A model generated the notes under the pieces. It searched no databases, was not told where the DNA came from, and was given only the letters and a program-made list of their open reading frames with translations. A DNA stretch of 64,000 bases from Micromonospora sp. NBC_01740 (GTDB lineage: Bacteria; Actinomycetota; Actinomycetes; Mycobacteriales; Micromonosporaceae): the NCBI RefSeq assembly GCF_035920365.1, contig NZ_CP109150.1, positions 6,386,001-6,450,000 of the forward strand, read 5' to 3'. The translations under genes were made by a program, and so were the position numbers. Of this stretch, positions 46,401-55,834 are shown piece by piece (position 1 is the first letter of the stretch; each line of letters starts with the position of its first letter).

Positions 46401-49034
46401 GTGGCCACCATCGACGACGCCGGGCACGCCGGCACCGGCCCCCCGCGTCCCCGGCCCCGCCGGATGCGGGGCGGGGTCGTCACCATCGCGACGGTGGCCG
46501 CGCTGCTGGCCGCCATGGGGCTCACCGTCCACGGCCTCGGCGCGGCGGACAACGCGGTGGCGAGCCACGACGCGAGTTCCTGGCTGTGGAGCGCCGCGCG
46601 CAGCGAGCTGGCCCGCGTCAACGGGATCACCGCGCGGGTCGACACCCGCGTCGGGGTCCCGGGCGCCCGCCGGCACCCGGTGCAGGTCACCCAGACCGAC
46701 CGCCTGCTGGTCCTGCGGGACCTGAACACCGGGCAGGTCAGCTCGCTGGACCTGGCCACCCTCCAGATCACCGCGACCACCCGGACGACCCCGGGGCTCG
46801 GCGTCAACGTCGCCCTGCACGAGGACGCGGCGTTCGTCGTCGACGCCGTGCAGGGTGTCGTCCGGCAGCTCGACCCGCGGTCGCTGACCCCGATCGGCGA
46901 GCCGGTGCGCTACCCGCCGGGCATCACCGGCGGGTCCTTCGACGGCGAGGGGCGCCTGTGGATCGCGGTGCCCAGCGAGGGCACCGTCTCGGCGGTCACC
47001 GCCGCGCCGCTGCCCTCCGCGCCCGCGTCGGCGGCCCCCGCCGGGGCCGGCCTCAGCCCGAAGAAGGTCGAGACGTACGACGTCGCGGACGCCAGCCACG
47101 AGCTGGTCCTCTCCACCCTGGACGACGGCGTCGCGGTGCTCGACCGTACGGCGGGTGCTTTGGTGCGGGTGCAGGGCGGCAAGGTCCGGACCACGCCGCT
47201 GACGATGGCAGCGCCGGGCGCGCTGCCGGCGCGGACGAGCGGGCCGGACGTGCCCGTGACGGTGCCCGGCGAGCGGCGGGTGCACGTGGTCGACAGTGGT
47301 GGCGCGGTCCGGGCGTTCACGGTGCCGGGCGCGGGCGACCAGCTCAGCCCGGCCGTGGCGTGGGCCGGGCGGTACTACTGCGCCGACGAGGCGTCCGGCA
47401 CGGTCTACGCGTTCGACTCCGGCGGCCAGCTCGTCGACACCATCCGGGGCCGGGGCACCGGGCCGCTGGAGCTGGAGGTGCGGGAGAACCACCTCTTCAT
47501 CAACGCCCCCGACTCGGCGACCGCGCAGGTGGTGGACGACAAGCACCAGGTCCGTGAGGTCGACAAGTACGCCAACGACGTGCTCGGCGGCGACCCGCCG
47601 CCGGCTCCCCCGCCGCCGCCCCCGCCGAAGAAGCCCGAGGTGGGCAAGCCGGGCGCCCCGCGCGGCGTCACCGCCGCCGCCGGCAACGCGCAGGCCCGGG
47701 TGAGCTGGCGGCCGGCTCCGGCCAACGGGGCGGAGATCGTCCGGTACGTGGTGCAGGGCGCCGGCCAGCGCGTGCAGGTGGGCGCCAACCAGCGGGCCGT
47801 GGAGATCAAAGGCCTGACCAACGGTGAGACGTACCGGTTCTCGGTGCACGCGGTCAACGCGAAGGGCGACGGTCCCGCGCGCACCAGCAACCCGGTGACG
47901 CCGACGGCCGCGGTGCCGGACCCGCCGGCCGCCGTCACCGCCCAGGAGCGCCCGGACGGCACGGTGCTGGTGAAGTGGCCGGCCGCCAACGGGCAGGGCA
48001 ACAGGATCGCGAAGTACGTGGTCACGGCCACGTCGGCGGGCACCAACGCCCCGGCCGGCGAGTCCCGCCGCACCGAGTTGGTGGTGCCCGCGGGCGAGTT
48101 GGAGTACGGCACGCAGTACGCGTTCACGGTGGTGGCGGTCAACGACCGGGGCGCGGGCTCGGCGGCCTCGCCGGTGAGCAACACCGTCGTGCCGTACGCG
48201 CCGCCGGAGCGGCCGACCGACTTGCGATCGACCACTGTGGCCGACCGGCCGGGCTCCGTCGCGGTGCAGTGGTCCCCGGCGGTGGCCAACGGCCGGCCGG
48301 TGACGAAGTACGTCGTGGACGTGGGCGGGCGCAGCAGCGAGGTGACCGACACCCGGGCCACGGTGGACGGGTTGGGCAACGGCCAGAACGTCACCGTGAA
48401 GGTGCGGGCGGTCAACGAGGCCGGCCCCGGCCCGGAGGCCACCGCCACGGCCCGTACGGTGGCCGAGCCCCGTGTCACCGTGACCGGTTCCTCCGCGACC
48501 GCCACGTCGGCGACGGTGACGTTCACCGTGGACGCCGGCGGCGGCAAGGCGACCTGCTCGCTGAGCACGGGCGGTGAGCCGGCGAAGTCCGGCAACTGCT
48601 CCAGCATCACGATGACGGGCCTGACCCCGGGCACGGCGTACACGTTCACCGTGACCGCGAGCAACGCCGCCGGCAAGGGCACCGGCACCCGCGCCCAGGC
48701 GACCGACGCCCTCTACGGCATCGCGACCTGCAAGAACGGGCCGGACGGCGAACAGCGCACGTACTGCGACAGGAACGTTGACGGCCGCAACGGCAACGAG
48801 GTCTTCAAGGTCACCCGGCAGGACAACGACCAGCAGGCCGGCTGGGCGAAGCCCGGCACCCGGCTGAAGGCGTACTGCAAGAAGTCGGGCGAGAACGTCG
48901 ATTCCTGGATCTACAACAACCAGAAGCAGAGCACCTGGTGGGTGCAGGTCGACTACAAGGGGAAGAACTACATCCCCTGGGCCTGGCTCAACCTGGAGGG
49001 CGGCGACGACATCAAGGACCTGCCCACCTGCTGA
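46401..49034 (+). CDS. Membrane-anchored protein with propeller-like region and FN3 repeats
   Basis: GTG 46401 follows GGAGG and puts a membrane helix at about 25-45, after a short Arg-rich cytoplasmic end. Residues about 55-395 are repeated beta-rich segments (VTQTDRLLVLRDLNTGQVSS, PVRYPPGITGGSFDGEGRL) that resemble a beta-propeller. A Pro/Lys linker (about 400) leads to three or four FN3-like domains (GAPRGVTAAAGNAQARVSW onward) and a C-terminal about 100-residue Cys-containing domain (YGIATCKNGPDG to DLPTC). It is probably an extracellular binding protein. It shares FN3 with the gene before it and is 27 bp from moxR. Confidence 0.8.
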   Translation: MATIDDAGHAGTGPPRPRPRRMRGGVVTIATVAALLAAMGLTVHGLGAADNAVASHDASSWLWSAARSELARVNGITARVDTRVGVPGARRHPVQVTQTDRLLVLRDLNTGQVSSLDLATLQITATTRTTPGLGVNVALHEDAAFVVDAVQGVVRQLDPRSLTPIGEPVRYPPGITGGSFDGEGRLWIAVPSEGTVSAVTAAPLPSAPASAAPAGAGLSPKKVETYDVADASHELVLSTLDDGVAVLDRTAGALVRVQGGKVRTTPLTMAAPGALPARTSGPDVPVTVPGERRVHVVDSGGAVRAFTVPGAGDQLSPAVAWAGRYYCADEASGTVYAFDSGGQLVDTIRGRGTGPLELEVRENHLFINAPDSATAQVVDDKHQVREVDKYANDVLGGDPPPAPPPPPPPKKPEVGKPGAPRGVTAAAGNAQARVSWRPAPANGAEIVRYVVQGAGQRVQVGANQRAVEIKGLTNGETYRFSVHAVNAKGDGPARTSNPVTPTAAVPDPPAAVTAQERPDGTVLVKWPAANGQGNRIAKYVVTATSAGTNAPAGESRRTELVVPAGELEYGTQYAFTVVAVNDRGAGSAASPVSNTVVPYAPPERPTDLRSTTVADRPGSVAVQWSPAVANGRPVTKYVVDVGGRSSEVTDTRATVDGLGNGQNVTVKVRAVNEAGPGPEATATARTVAEPRVTVTGSSATATSATVTFTVDAGGGKATCSLSTGGEPAKSGNCSSITMTGLTPGTAYTFTVTASNAAGKGTGTRAQATDALYGIATCKNGPDGEQRTYCDRNVDGRNGNEVFKVTRQDNDQQAGWAKPGTRLKAYCKKSGENVDSWIYNNQKQSTWWVQVDYKGKNYIPWAWLNLEGGDDIKDLPTC

Positions 49035-49061
49035 CCCACCCAGGCAAGGAGCACCACCCGC

Positions 49062-50057
49062 GTGAACACCCCAGAACCGCTCACCCAGCCGGAGGTGCAG
49101 GGCTTCGCCGCCCTCGTCGCCCGGCTGGCCGAGAACGTCAACGCGGTGGTGCTGGGCAAGCCCCAGGTGGTCCGGCTGGCGCTGACCGCGCTCTTCGCCC
49201 AGGGGCACGTGCTGCTGGAGGACGTGCCGGGGGTCGGCAAGACCACCCTGGCCCGGGCCGTCGCGGCGACCGTGAAGGGGCAGTGGCGGCGCATCCAGTT
49301 CACCCCTGACCTGCTCCCCTCCGACGTGTCCGGGGTGACGATCTTCAACCAGGCCACCCGGGGCTTCGAGTTCCACCCGGGCCCGGTCTTCGCCAACATC
49401 GTCATCGCCGACGAGATCAACCGGGCGTCACCGAAGACCCAGTCGGCGCTGCTGGAGGTGATGGAGGAGCGCACCGTCACCGTCGACGGCGTCCGGCACC
49501 CGGTGCCGCAGCCGTTCCTGGTGGTGGCCACCCAGAACCCGGTGGAGATGGACGGCACGTACCGGCTGCCGGAGGCCCAGCTCGACCGCTTCCTGGTGAA
49601 GCTCTCCGTCGGCTACCCCGACGAGGCGGTCGAGGTGGAGGTGCTGCGCGGGGCGACGGTCCGCTCCCCCGAGGCGCTGACGGCGGTCACCGACACGGCC
49701 ACCGTCGGGGAGATGGTCCGCATGGCCCGCCGGGTGCACATCGCCGAGCCGCTCTACGCGTACGCGGTGCGGCTGGCTGCGGCCACCCGCACCCACCCGC
49801 AGGTGCGGGTCGGCGTCAGTCCCCGGGGCGTGATCGCGCTGACGAGGGCGGCGTGCGCGTACGCGCTGATCGACGGGCGGGGCTGGATCATGCCGGAGGA
49901 CCTGAAGACCCTGGCCGAGCCGGTCTTCGCGCACCGGCTGCTGCTCACCCCCGACGCGCAGGTGCGCGGGGTGACCGCCGCCGAGGTGCTGCGCCAGGCG
50001 GTCGCCTCGGTTCCGGTGCCGCTCCCCTCGGGCCAGCCGGCCCCGGTCCAGGGCTGA
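49062..50057 (+). CDS. MoxR-family AAA+ ATPase
   Basis: 331 residues. Walker A EDVPGVGKTTLARA (Lys about 60), Walker B IVIADEINRASPKTQSALLE (about 113-132), sensor-type VVATQNPVE and an arginine-rich lid are all present. MoxR ATPases act as chaperones that mature or insert partner proteins, usually encoded alongside DUF58 and VWA or transglutaminase genes, as here. AAGGAG precedes the GTG. The next gene starts 12 bp downstream. Confidence 0.95.
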   Translation: MNTPEPLTQPEVQGFAALVARLAENVNAVVLGKPQVVRLALTALFAQGHVLLEDVPGVGKTTLARAVAATVKGQWRRIQFTPDLLPSDVSGVTIFNQATRGFEFHPGPVFANIVIADEINRASPKTQSALLEVMEERTVTVDGVRHPVPQPFLVVATQNPVEMDGTYRLPEAQLDRFLVKLSVGYPDEAVEVEVLRGATVRSPEALTAVTDTATVGEMVRMARRVHIAEPLYAYAVRLAAATRTHPQVRVGVSPRGVIALTRAACAYALIDGRGWIMPEDLKTLAEPVFAHRLLLTPDAQVRGVTAAEVLRQAVASVPVPLPSGQPAPVQG

Positions 50058-50069
50058 CCGGCGACGCCG

Positions 50070-51224
50070 GTGTCCGCGCTCACCGCCCGGTGTGTCGGGC
50101 TGCTCGTCGCCGCCGTCGTGCTGCTGGGCGTCGGATTCCGCTTCGCGTACCCGGAGTTGACGCTGCTCGGGGCGGCGGCCGGCATCGCCGTCGGGTACGC
50201 CGTGCTGAGCGCGGCGTGGCGGCCCCGCCTTGAGGTGACCCGCAGCGCCGACCCGGACCGGGTGGCGCGCGGCGAGCCGGCGGCGATGACCCTGACGGTG
50301 CGCAACGCGGGGCGGCTGCGGGCGGCGAGCCTGGTGGCCGAGGACCGGTGCGGGGACCGGGCGGTTCCGGTGCCGCTGCTGCGGCTGCGACCGGGCCGGG
50401 ACACCACGGTCCGTTACGAGGTGCCGACCGCCCGCCGGGGCGTGGTGCCGGTGGGGCCGCTGCGGGTGACCCGGCGCGACCCCCTCGGCCTGGTGGCGCT
50501 GGCCCGCCCGTACGGCGGCACGGTGCCGGTCTGGGTGCACCCGCGCGTGCACCCGCTGAACGCGGTGCCCACGGGGGCGGGGCGCAGCCTGGACGGCCGG
50601 GTGGACAAGGTGCCGCACGGCTCGATCACCTTCGACTCGCTACGCGAGTACGTGGTCGGTGACGAGTTGCGCCGGGTGCACTGGCGGACCAGCGCCCGGG
50701 TAGGTGAGCTGATGGTGCGGGAGAACGTGGACACCAGCCTGCCCCGGATCGTGGTGCTGCTGGACAACCGGGCGGCGGCCCACCCGGAGCGTCTGGACGG
50801 GGTGGCCGAGTCGTTCGAGTCGGCGTGTGAGGCCGCCGCCTCGGTGCTGGTGGCCGCGTACCGCGAGGATCTGCCGGTGGTGCTGCTGCTGGTCGCGCCG
50901 GAGTCGGCGGGCGGTGACGCGGCGGCGCAGGGGCCGCTGGACCGGCTCGCGGCGGCGGAGCTCGCCGACGGGGGTGACCTTCAGCCCGCCACCACCCGGC
51001 TGCGGCGGGAACGGCTCGGCGACACGCTGGTCTTCCTCACCGGGCCGGGCGGCCGGGACGACCTGGGGACGGTGGGCGCGCTGCGGGCCGCGTACCCGTC
51101 GGTGGTGGTGGGGGTCTTCGGGGCGGCGGAGCCGGCGCCGTCGGGCGCGGCCGGCCTGGTGGTGATCGACGCCGCGGACGGGGCGGCGTTCGCCGCCGAG
51201 TGGGACGGGGTGCGCAGGTGGTGA
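50070..51224 (+). CDS. DUF58 membrane-associated protein
   Basis: 384 residues. Two N-terminal membrane helices (LLVAAVVLLGVGFRF and the next hydrophobic run, about 8-45) and the DUF58 signature FDSLREYVVGDELRRVHWRT (about 190-209) followed by a VWA-like fold (PRIVVLLDNRAA). These proteins are standard partners of MoxR ATPases. The stop overlaps the next start by 4 bp (GTGA). Confidence 0.93.
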   Translation: MSALTARCVGLLVAAVVLLGVGFRFAYPELTLLGAAAGIAVGYAVLSAAWRPRLEVTRSADPDRVARGEPAAMTLTVRNAGRLRAASLVAEDRCGDRAVPVPLLRLRPGRDTTVRYEVPTARRGVVPVGPLRVTRRDPLGLVALARPYGGTVPVWVHPRVHPLNAVPTGAGRSLDGRVDKVPHGSITFDSLREYVVGDELRRVHWRTSARVGELMVRENVDTSLPRIVVLLDNRAAAHPERLDGVAESFESACEAAASVLVAAYREDLPVVLLLVAPESAGGDAAAQGPLDRLAAAELADGGDLQPATTRLRRERLGDTLVFLTGPGGRDDLGTVGALRAAYPSVVVGVFGAAEPAPSGAAGLVVIDAADGAAFAAEWDGVRRW

Positions 51225-53758
51225 CGGTGGCCAGCGGCGGTCCCGACGGTCAGGCGGGGCGGGGCACCGGCGGCGCCGCGACGGACGCCGCCGGGCCGTC
51301 CGGGGTCGGCGGCGGAGCTGGCGACCCCGGGTCGGCCGGCGGCGGTGGGGTCGCCCGGGTGGCGCGGGCGCTGCGGGCCGTCCCGGTGCCGCTGGCGCTG
51401 ATCGCGATGATCGGCCTGGCCGGCGCGGTACTCGGCCGGGTCTATGCCGGCCCGCTGCTGACCTGGCTGGTGCTCGGGGCGGCGGTCGGCTCGGTGCTGG
51501 TCAGCGTGGCCGCCCGCCGGCTGCCCTCGTGGCTGGTCGCACCCGTGTCGGTGCTCGCGATGGCGGGCTGGACGGCCTGGTCGCTGCGGCTCACCGCGAC
51601 CCGCGCCGAGCTGCCCGGGGGCCTGGCCGAGGTGACCGCCGACGCCGCCGCGAACGGCATCCCCCGGCTGCTGACGGCGATGATCCCGGTGGAGCCGACC
51701 CCCGACACGGTGCTGGTGCCGCTGGTCGCCGCGTGGCTGGCCGGTCTCGCCGGGGCGGAGGTCGCGATGCGGGCGGGTCGGGTGCTGCTCGGCTACCTGC
51801 CGCCGGTGCTGCTCTACGCCGCCGCGCTCTACGTGGTCGGCCCGAACGCCGATCCCGCGATCGGGCCGACGCTGGCCCTCGTGGCCGTGGCGGTGCTCGG
51901 GCTGGCGGTGCCGCCGCGCGGGGCGGCCGGCGCCGACGCGGCCGCCGGGCTGGCCCCGGCGGTCCGCGCGGCCGTCCGGGCCCGGCTCGCCGCCGCCTCC
52001 GCCGCCGGCCTCGCGGTGGTCGTCGGCCTCGTCGCGCTGCTCGGTCCGCTGCTCGCCGGCCAGGTCGACGGCCGGCCGGTGGACCCCCGGCGGTACGTCG
52101 AGCCGCCGCAGGTGGAGACCCTCGACGAGAACCCGCTCATCCGGATCTCCGGCTGGGCGCTGAACCCGGGCCAGCAGCTGCTCGACGTGCGTACGCAACG
52201 GTCGGGCCCGCCGGATTCCGCGCCGGCCGAGGAGCCGGGGGCCGCCCCCGGGCCGGGCGCCGCCGCACGCCCGGTGCCGATCCGGCTGGCGGTGCTCAGC
52301 GACTACGACGGCGTGACCTGGCGGGTCGGCGCCACGTACCGCAACGCGGGGCGGATCCTGCCCGTGACGGCGCCGGCGGCCGACAGCACCGTGGAGACGG
52401 TACGGCAGGAGATCACCGTCGCCGGGCTGAGCGGCCGGCTGCTGCCCGCCGTCGCCACCCCACGCCAGGTCACCGGCGCCCGGGTGGCGTACGACCCGAC
52501 GACCGGGACGCTGATCCGCCCGGAGGGCCTGACCCCGGGGCTGCGCTACGACGTGACGTCGGCGCTGGAGACGCCCGACTCCAACCTGCTCGCCACGGCG
52601 GACGTGCCGGCCGGCGAGGAGGTGGCCCGGGTGTTGCGGGTCGCCGACGGGGTGCCGGAACCGTTGCGCCGGCTCGCCGCCCAGCTGGCCGAGTCCAACG
52701 GCGCCCCGTACGCGCGGGCCGCCGCCGTGGAGCAGTTCCTCGCCGAGCACTACCGCCTCGTCGCGGACGCGCCCAGCGGGCACGCGTACCCGAACCTGAA
52801 CTTCTTCCTCTTCGGCCCCCGCAACGCCGGCGGGCAGCGGGGCACCTCCGAGCAGTTCGCGGCGGCGTTCGCCGTGCTGGGCCGGCTGACGGGGCTGCCG
52901 ACCCGGGTGGTGGTGGGCTTCCGTGCCGCCGGCGACGGTCCGGTCCGGGCCGGCGACGCGTACGCCTGGCCGGAGGTGCTCTTCGAGGGGCTGGGCTGGG
53001 TGCCGTTCGACCCGCTGCCCAGGCCCGACGAGGAGCCGCGCCCGGTGGAGGAGGACTTCCGCCCCGCGCCGGAGGAGCCGCCCCCGTCGGAGGTGCCGGA
53101 GCCCACGGTCGAGCCGACCGTGTCGCCGGAACCGGCCGCCGCGCCGGGCGGGCGGGCCGGCTCCGGTGGACCGTCGACGGCGCTGCTGGTCGGCGGCGGG
53201 ACGGGCGGCGTGCTGCTGCTGGTCGTGGTCGCGCTGCTCGCGCTGCTGCTGATGCGCCGGGCGCTGACCCGGGCGCGGCTGGAGCGGGGCGACCCCGGCC
53301 AGCGGATCGCCGGCGCCTGGCGGGAGGTGACCGACGCGCTGCGGCTGTCCGGGCACCCGGTCGGCGGGAATCTCTCCGCCTCCGAGGTCGCCGCCCACGC
53401 CCGCCGGGCCGTCGCCGATGCCCGCGCGAGGCGGTCCGGGCACGCCCCGACGACGGCCGGCCCCTCCCCCGGTCCCGCCGGCACCGCCCCGGGAGGCACC
53501 GCCCTGAGCGGCCCCGGACCGGGAGGCACCGGACCGACGGGCACCATGACGGCTGCCGGCGACCTGGACGCCCGGGTGGACGAGCTGGCGGGGCTGCTCA
53601 ACCAGACGGCGTTCGCCCCGGGCACGACCACTGCGGAGCAGGCCGCGCGGGCCACCACGACGGCCCATGACTACGTCGCCACGCTGCGCGCCGCCCGCCC
53701 CTGGTGGCGCCGGCTCCTCTGGTCCGTGCGCCCCGGTCCCCTCCGCTGGCGCCGCTAG
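51221..53758 (+). CDS. DUF3488/transglutaminase-like membrane protein with replaced catalytic residues
   Basis: 845 residues from GTG 51221; a GTG one codon earlier is possible. Six or so membrane helices fill about 45-270, an extracellular part follows with the transglutaminase core at about 540-600, then a Pro/Glu-rich linker, a last membrane helix (about 652-680) and a cytoplasmic tail. The core reads GTSEQFAAAFAVLGRLTGLP where active enzymes have Cys at the Ser (about 543), and DAYAWPEV where they have DAHAW (Tyr about 581). The Asp in WVPFDP remains. The enzyme is therefore predicted inactive as a transglutaminase, unless Ser substitutes. Context with moxR and DUF58 is typical. Confidence 0.88.
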   Translation: MTVASGGPDGQAGRGTGGAATDAAGPSGVGGGAGDPGSAGGGGVARVARALRAVPVPLALIAMIGLAGAVLGRVYAGPLLTWLVLGAAVGSVLVSVAARRLPSWLVAPVSVLAMAGWTAWSLRLTATRAELPGGLAEVTADAAANGIPRLLTAMIPVEPTPDTVLVPLVAAWLAGLAGAEVAMRAGRVLLGYLPPVLLYAAALYVVGPNADPAIGPTLALVAVAVLGLAVPPRGAAGADAAAGLAPAVRAAVRARLAAASAAGLAVVVGLVALLGPLLAGQVDGRPVDPRRYVEPPQVETLDENPLIRISGWALNPGQQLLDVRTQRSGPPDSAPAEEPGAAPGPGAAARPVPIRLAVLSDYDGVTWRVGATYRNAGRILPVTAPAADSTVETVRQEITVAGLSGRLLPAVATPRQVTGARVAYDPTTGTLIRPEGLTPGLRYDVTSALETPDSNLLATADVPAGEEVARVLRVADGVPEPLRRLAAQLAESNGAPYARAAAVEQFLAEHYRLVADAPSGHAYPNLNFFLFGPRNAGGQRGTSEQFAAAFAVLGRLTGLPTRVVVGFRAAGDGPVRAGDAYAWPEVLFEGLGWVPFDPLPRPDEEPRPVEEDFRPAPEEPPPSEVPEPTVEPTVSPEPAAAPGGRAGSGGPSTALLVGGGTGGVLLLVVVALLALLLMRRALTRARLERGDPGQRIAGAWREVTDALRLSGHPVGGNLSASEVAAHARRAVADARARRSGHAPTTAGPSPGPAGTAPGGTALSGPGPGGTGPTGTMTAAGDLDARVDELAGLLNQTAFAPGTTTAEQAARATTTAHDYVATLRAARPWWRRLLWSVRPGPLRWRR

Positions 53759-53943
53759 GCCCCCTCCGCGACGTGGCGCCGTCCGCCGGGCCCCGCTGAT
53801 CACCCGCGACGACACTCCTGCGGCGCCAGCGGCTGCGACGCGTCTACGTCGCATGATTCCGTGCACAACGGTGGCCGCCGGTGCCACCACCACATCCATG
53901 GGGCGCCCTGTCAGACCGTCATGTCGGGACCAATGTCCGCTGG

Positions 53944-53949
53944 TACGGT
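53944..53949 (+). promoter_or_regulatory. -10 element for leaderless GNAT transcript
   Basis: TACGGT ends 6 nt before the GTG at 53956, the spacing expected when transcription starts at the first base of the start codon. The -35 is weak. Confidence 0.4.
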
Positions 53950-53955
53950 CTCGGC

Positions 53956-54618
53956 GTGCTCGACGGTCTGTTCACCTTGCACGAGAACTCGCTGATCGCC
54001 TCATGGCGACTGCTCGCCTCGGTGGATCCGGAAGGCGAGGTCGTCGACGATCAGGACGCGGTGACCATGTCGCATTCGCATCCGGCCCTGTGTAACGCAC
54101 TGTTGCGCTCGCCGAGGGGGCTCGACCGGATCCGAAAGGTGTTCGGCGAGCGTCACCATGCGGTATGGGTGCGGCAGCCCGGCGACGGCCTCGAAGTAGT
54201 GGGGTATCGGCGCAACGAGTGCACGGTGCCGATGGTGCTTGAGCTTGCCGGCTGGGATCGACCACCTGCTGTGCCCGTGGTGGCGGTGGCGCCGGGTGAC
54301 GTGGCGCAGCACAGCGGTGTGGGCCGGTCGATGCTCGCGGACCTTCCGCACACCTACGGCCATGCGACCGAGCGGTGGGAGTCCTGGGCGATCACGATGA
54401 CGACCGGTGCCGTAGCGAACATCTCGTTCGTCACTACCCGTGAGGAGTTCCAGCGGCGCGGCCTCGGCCGGGCCGTCATGACGCGAGCGCTGCTGGACGC
54501 ACGGTACCGGGGCGAGAGGTACGCGACCCTGCAGTCCACCCCGGCCGGATTGCGGCTCTACCGGGGGCTCGGGTTCCGTGACGTCGGAGTCTGGCAGGAA
54601 TGGGTTCCGGCGCCCTGA
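53956..54618 (+). CDS. GNAT-family N-acetyltransferase
   Basis: GTG 53956 gives 220 residues. The acetyl-CoA motif QRRGLGRAVMTRALLDA, then a hydrophobic strand and the YRGLGFRDVG end motif, are classic GNAT. The N-terminal half is less typical and may define the substrate. The likely substrate is unknown. A longer start at 53881 is unsupported. The promoter suggests a leaderless mRNA. Confidence 0.85.
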   Translation: MLDGLFTLHENSLIASWRLLASVDPEGEVVDDQDAVTMSHSHPALCNALLRSPRGLDRIRKVFGERHHAVWVRQPGDGLEVVGYRRNECTVPMVLELAGWDRPPAVPVVAVAPGDVAQHSGVGRSMLADLPHTYGHATERWESWAITMTTGAVANISFVTTREEFQRRGLGRAVMTRALLDARYRGERYATLQSTPAGLRLYRGLGFRDVGVWQEWVPAP

Positions 54619-54715
54619 TTGCCCGCGCGGTCACGACGCATCCCCGCTACCGGCCACAGGTGCGGCACCTTCGTGCGGCCGGTCGCCACGTCCATTCGGA
54701 CCGCGAGTGGGATTT

Positions 54716-54730
54716 TGCACTCGCAGTGCA
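54716..54730. promoter_or_regulatory. Operator candidate upstream of DUF2855 gene
   Basis: TGCACT-CGC-AGTGCA is a perfect 6-bp inverted repeat immediately before the -35 (54732). A further TGCACT overlaps its right side, so it also contains a direct repeat. It is placed to control the promoter. The regulator is unknown. Confidence 0.55.
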
Positions 54731-54731
54731 C

Positions 54732-54760
54732 TTGTCTCGGCCTCCGGGGCTGCCTAGCGT
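54732..54760 (+). promoter_or_regulatory. Promoter of DUF2855 gene (leaderless)
   Basis: TTGTCT (54732-54737), 17-bp spacer, TAGCGT (54755-54760), then 6 nt to the ATG. The geometry predicts transcription starting at the A of the ATG. Confidence 0.6.
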
Positions 54761-54766
54761 CGCATC

Positions 54767-55834
54767 ATGCCTGCTTCCTGGACCTTCGCCGTTGCCCGTG
54801 ACGACCTGAGCCGGACCACCCTCGTCGAAGGCACGACGCCCACCCTCGCCGACGGCGAGGCACTGTTGCGAGTGGACCGCGTCGGCCTGACCGCCAACAA
54901 CGTCACCTACGCGGTGCTCGGCGACTCGATGCGGTACTGGGAGTTCTTCCCGCCCGGCCCCCGTGGGCTCGGCCCGCAGTGGGGACTCCCGCCGCTGTGG
55001 GGCTTCGCCGAGGTGGTCGAGTCCACGGTCGAGGGGGTCGCGGCGGGGCAGCGGGTCTACGGCTACCTCCCGCCGGCGGGTCACCTGGTGGTGCGGCCGG
55101 ACCGGGTGGACGCCTCCGGATTCCGCGACGCGAGCGCGCACCGGGCCGACCTGCCCTCGCCGTACAACGTGTACCGGGCGACCACCGGCGACCCGGCGTA
55201 CCGGGAAGACCAGGAGGACCTGCTGGTCCTGTTCCGGCCGCTGTTCTTCACCTCCTTCATGCTGGCCGACCAGGTCGTCGACAACGACTTCTACGGGGCG
55301 CAGTCACTGGTGCTGTCGTCGGCATCGAGCAAGACCGCGTACGCCGCCGCCTTCGAGCTGCACGGCCGGGGCCCGCGCCTGGTCGGGCTCACCTCACCCG
55401 GCAACCTCGCGTTCACCCGGTCGCTCGGGTGCTACGACGACGTCGTCTCCTACGACGACATCCACGCCCTCGACGCCGTACCGACCGCCTACCTCGACCT
55501 GTCCGGCGCGCCCGCCACCCGGGCCGCGCTGCGGGAGCACCTCGGCGACCGGCTCGTGCGCGACGTCGCGGTCGGACTCACCACCCAGATCCCGAACGCC
55601 GACGCCGCCGGAGAGGTGTTCTTCGCCCCGGTGCAGATGCGCAAGCGCCGCCAGGACTGGGGCCGCGACGGGCTCGACCAGCGGTTCACCGACGCCTGGC
55701 AACGGTTCACCGGGGTCGTGGGCGAATGGCTCGACGTCCGGACCGGATCCGGGCCCGACGCCCTGGAGCGCGCCTGGTCGGAGGTCCTCGCCGGCCGGAC
55801 GCCGCCGCGTGTGGGTCAGATCGTCCAGTTGTGA
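54767..55834 (+). CDS. DUF2855 family protein (MDR-like)
   Basis: 355 residues. The N-terminal half (GEALLRVDRVGLTANNVTYA, GFAEVVES) resembles the GroES-like part of medium-chain dehydrogenase/quinone reductases. The later part (SLVLSSASSKTAYAAAFELH) resembles the nucleotide-binding part without zinc ligands. Activity not established for this family. The C-terminal about 80 codons have a diverged second copy at 58.5 kb. Controlled by its own promoter and probable operator. Confidence 0.85.
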   Translation: MPASWTFAVARDDLSRTTLVEGTTPTLADGEALLRVDRVGLTANNVTYAVLGDSMRYWEFFPPGPRGLGPQWGLPPLWGFAEVVESTVEGVAAGQRVYGYLPPAGHLVVRPDRVDASGFRDASAHRADLPSPYNVYRATTGDPAYREDQEDLLVLFRPLFFTSFMLADQVVDNDFYGAQSLVLSSASSKTAYAAAFELHGRGPRLVGLTSPGNLAFTRSLGCYDDVVSYDDIHALDAVPTAYLDLSGAPATRAALREHLGDRLVRDVAVGLTTQIPNADAAGEVFFAPVQMRKRRQDWGRDGLDQRFTDAWQRFTGVVGEWLDVRTGSGPDALERAWSEVLAGRTPPRVGQIVQL

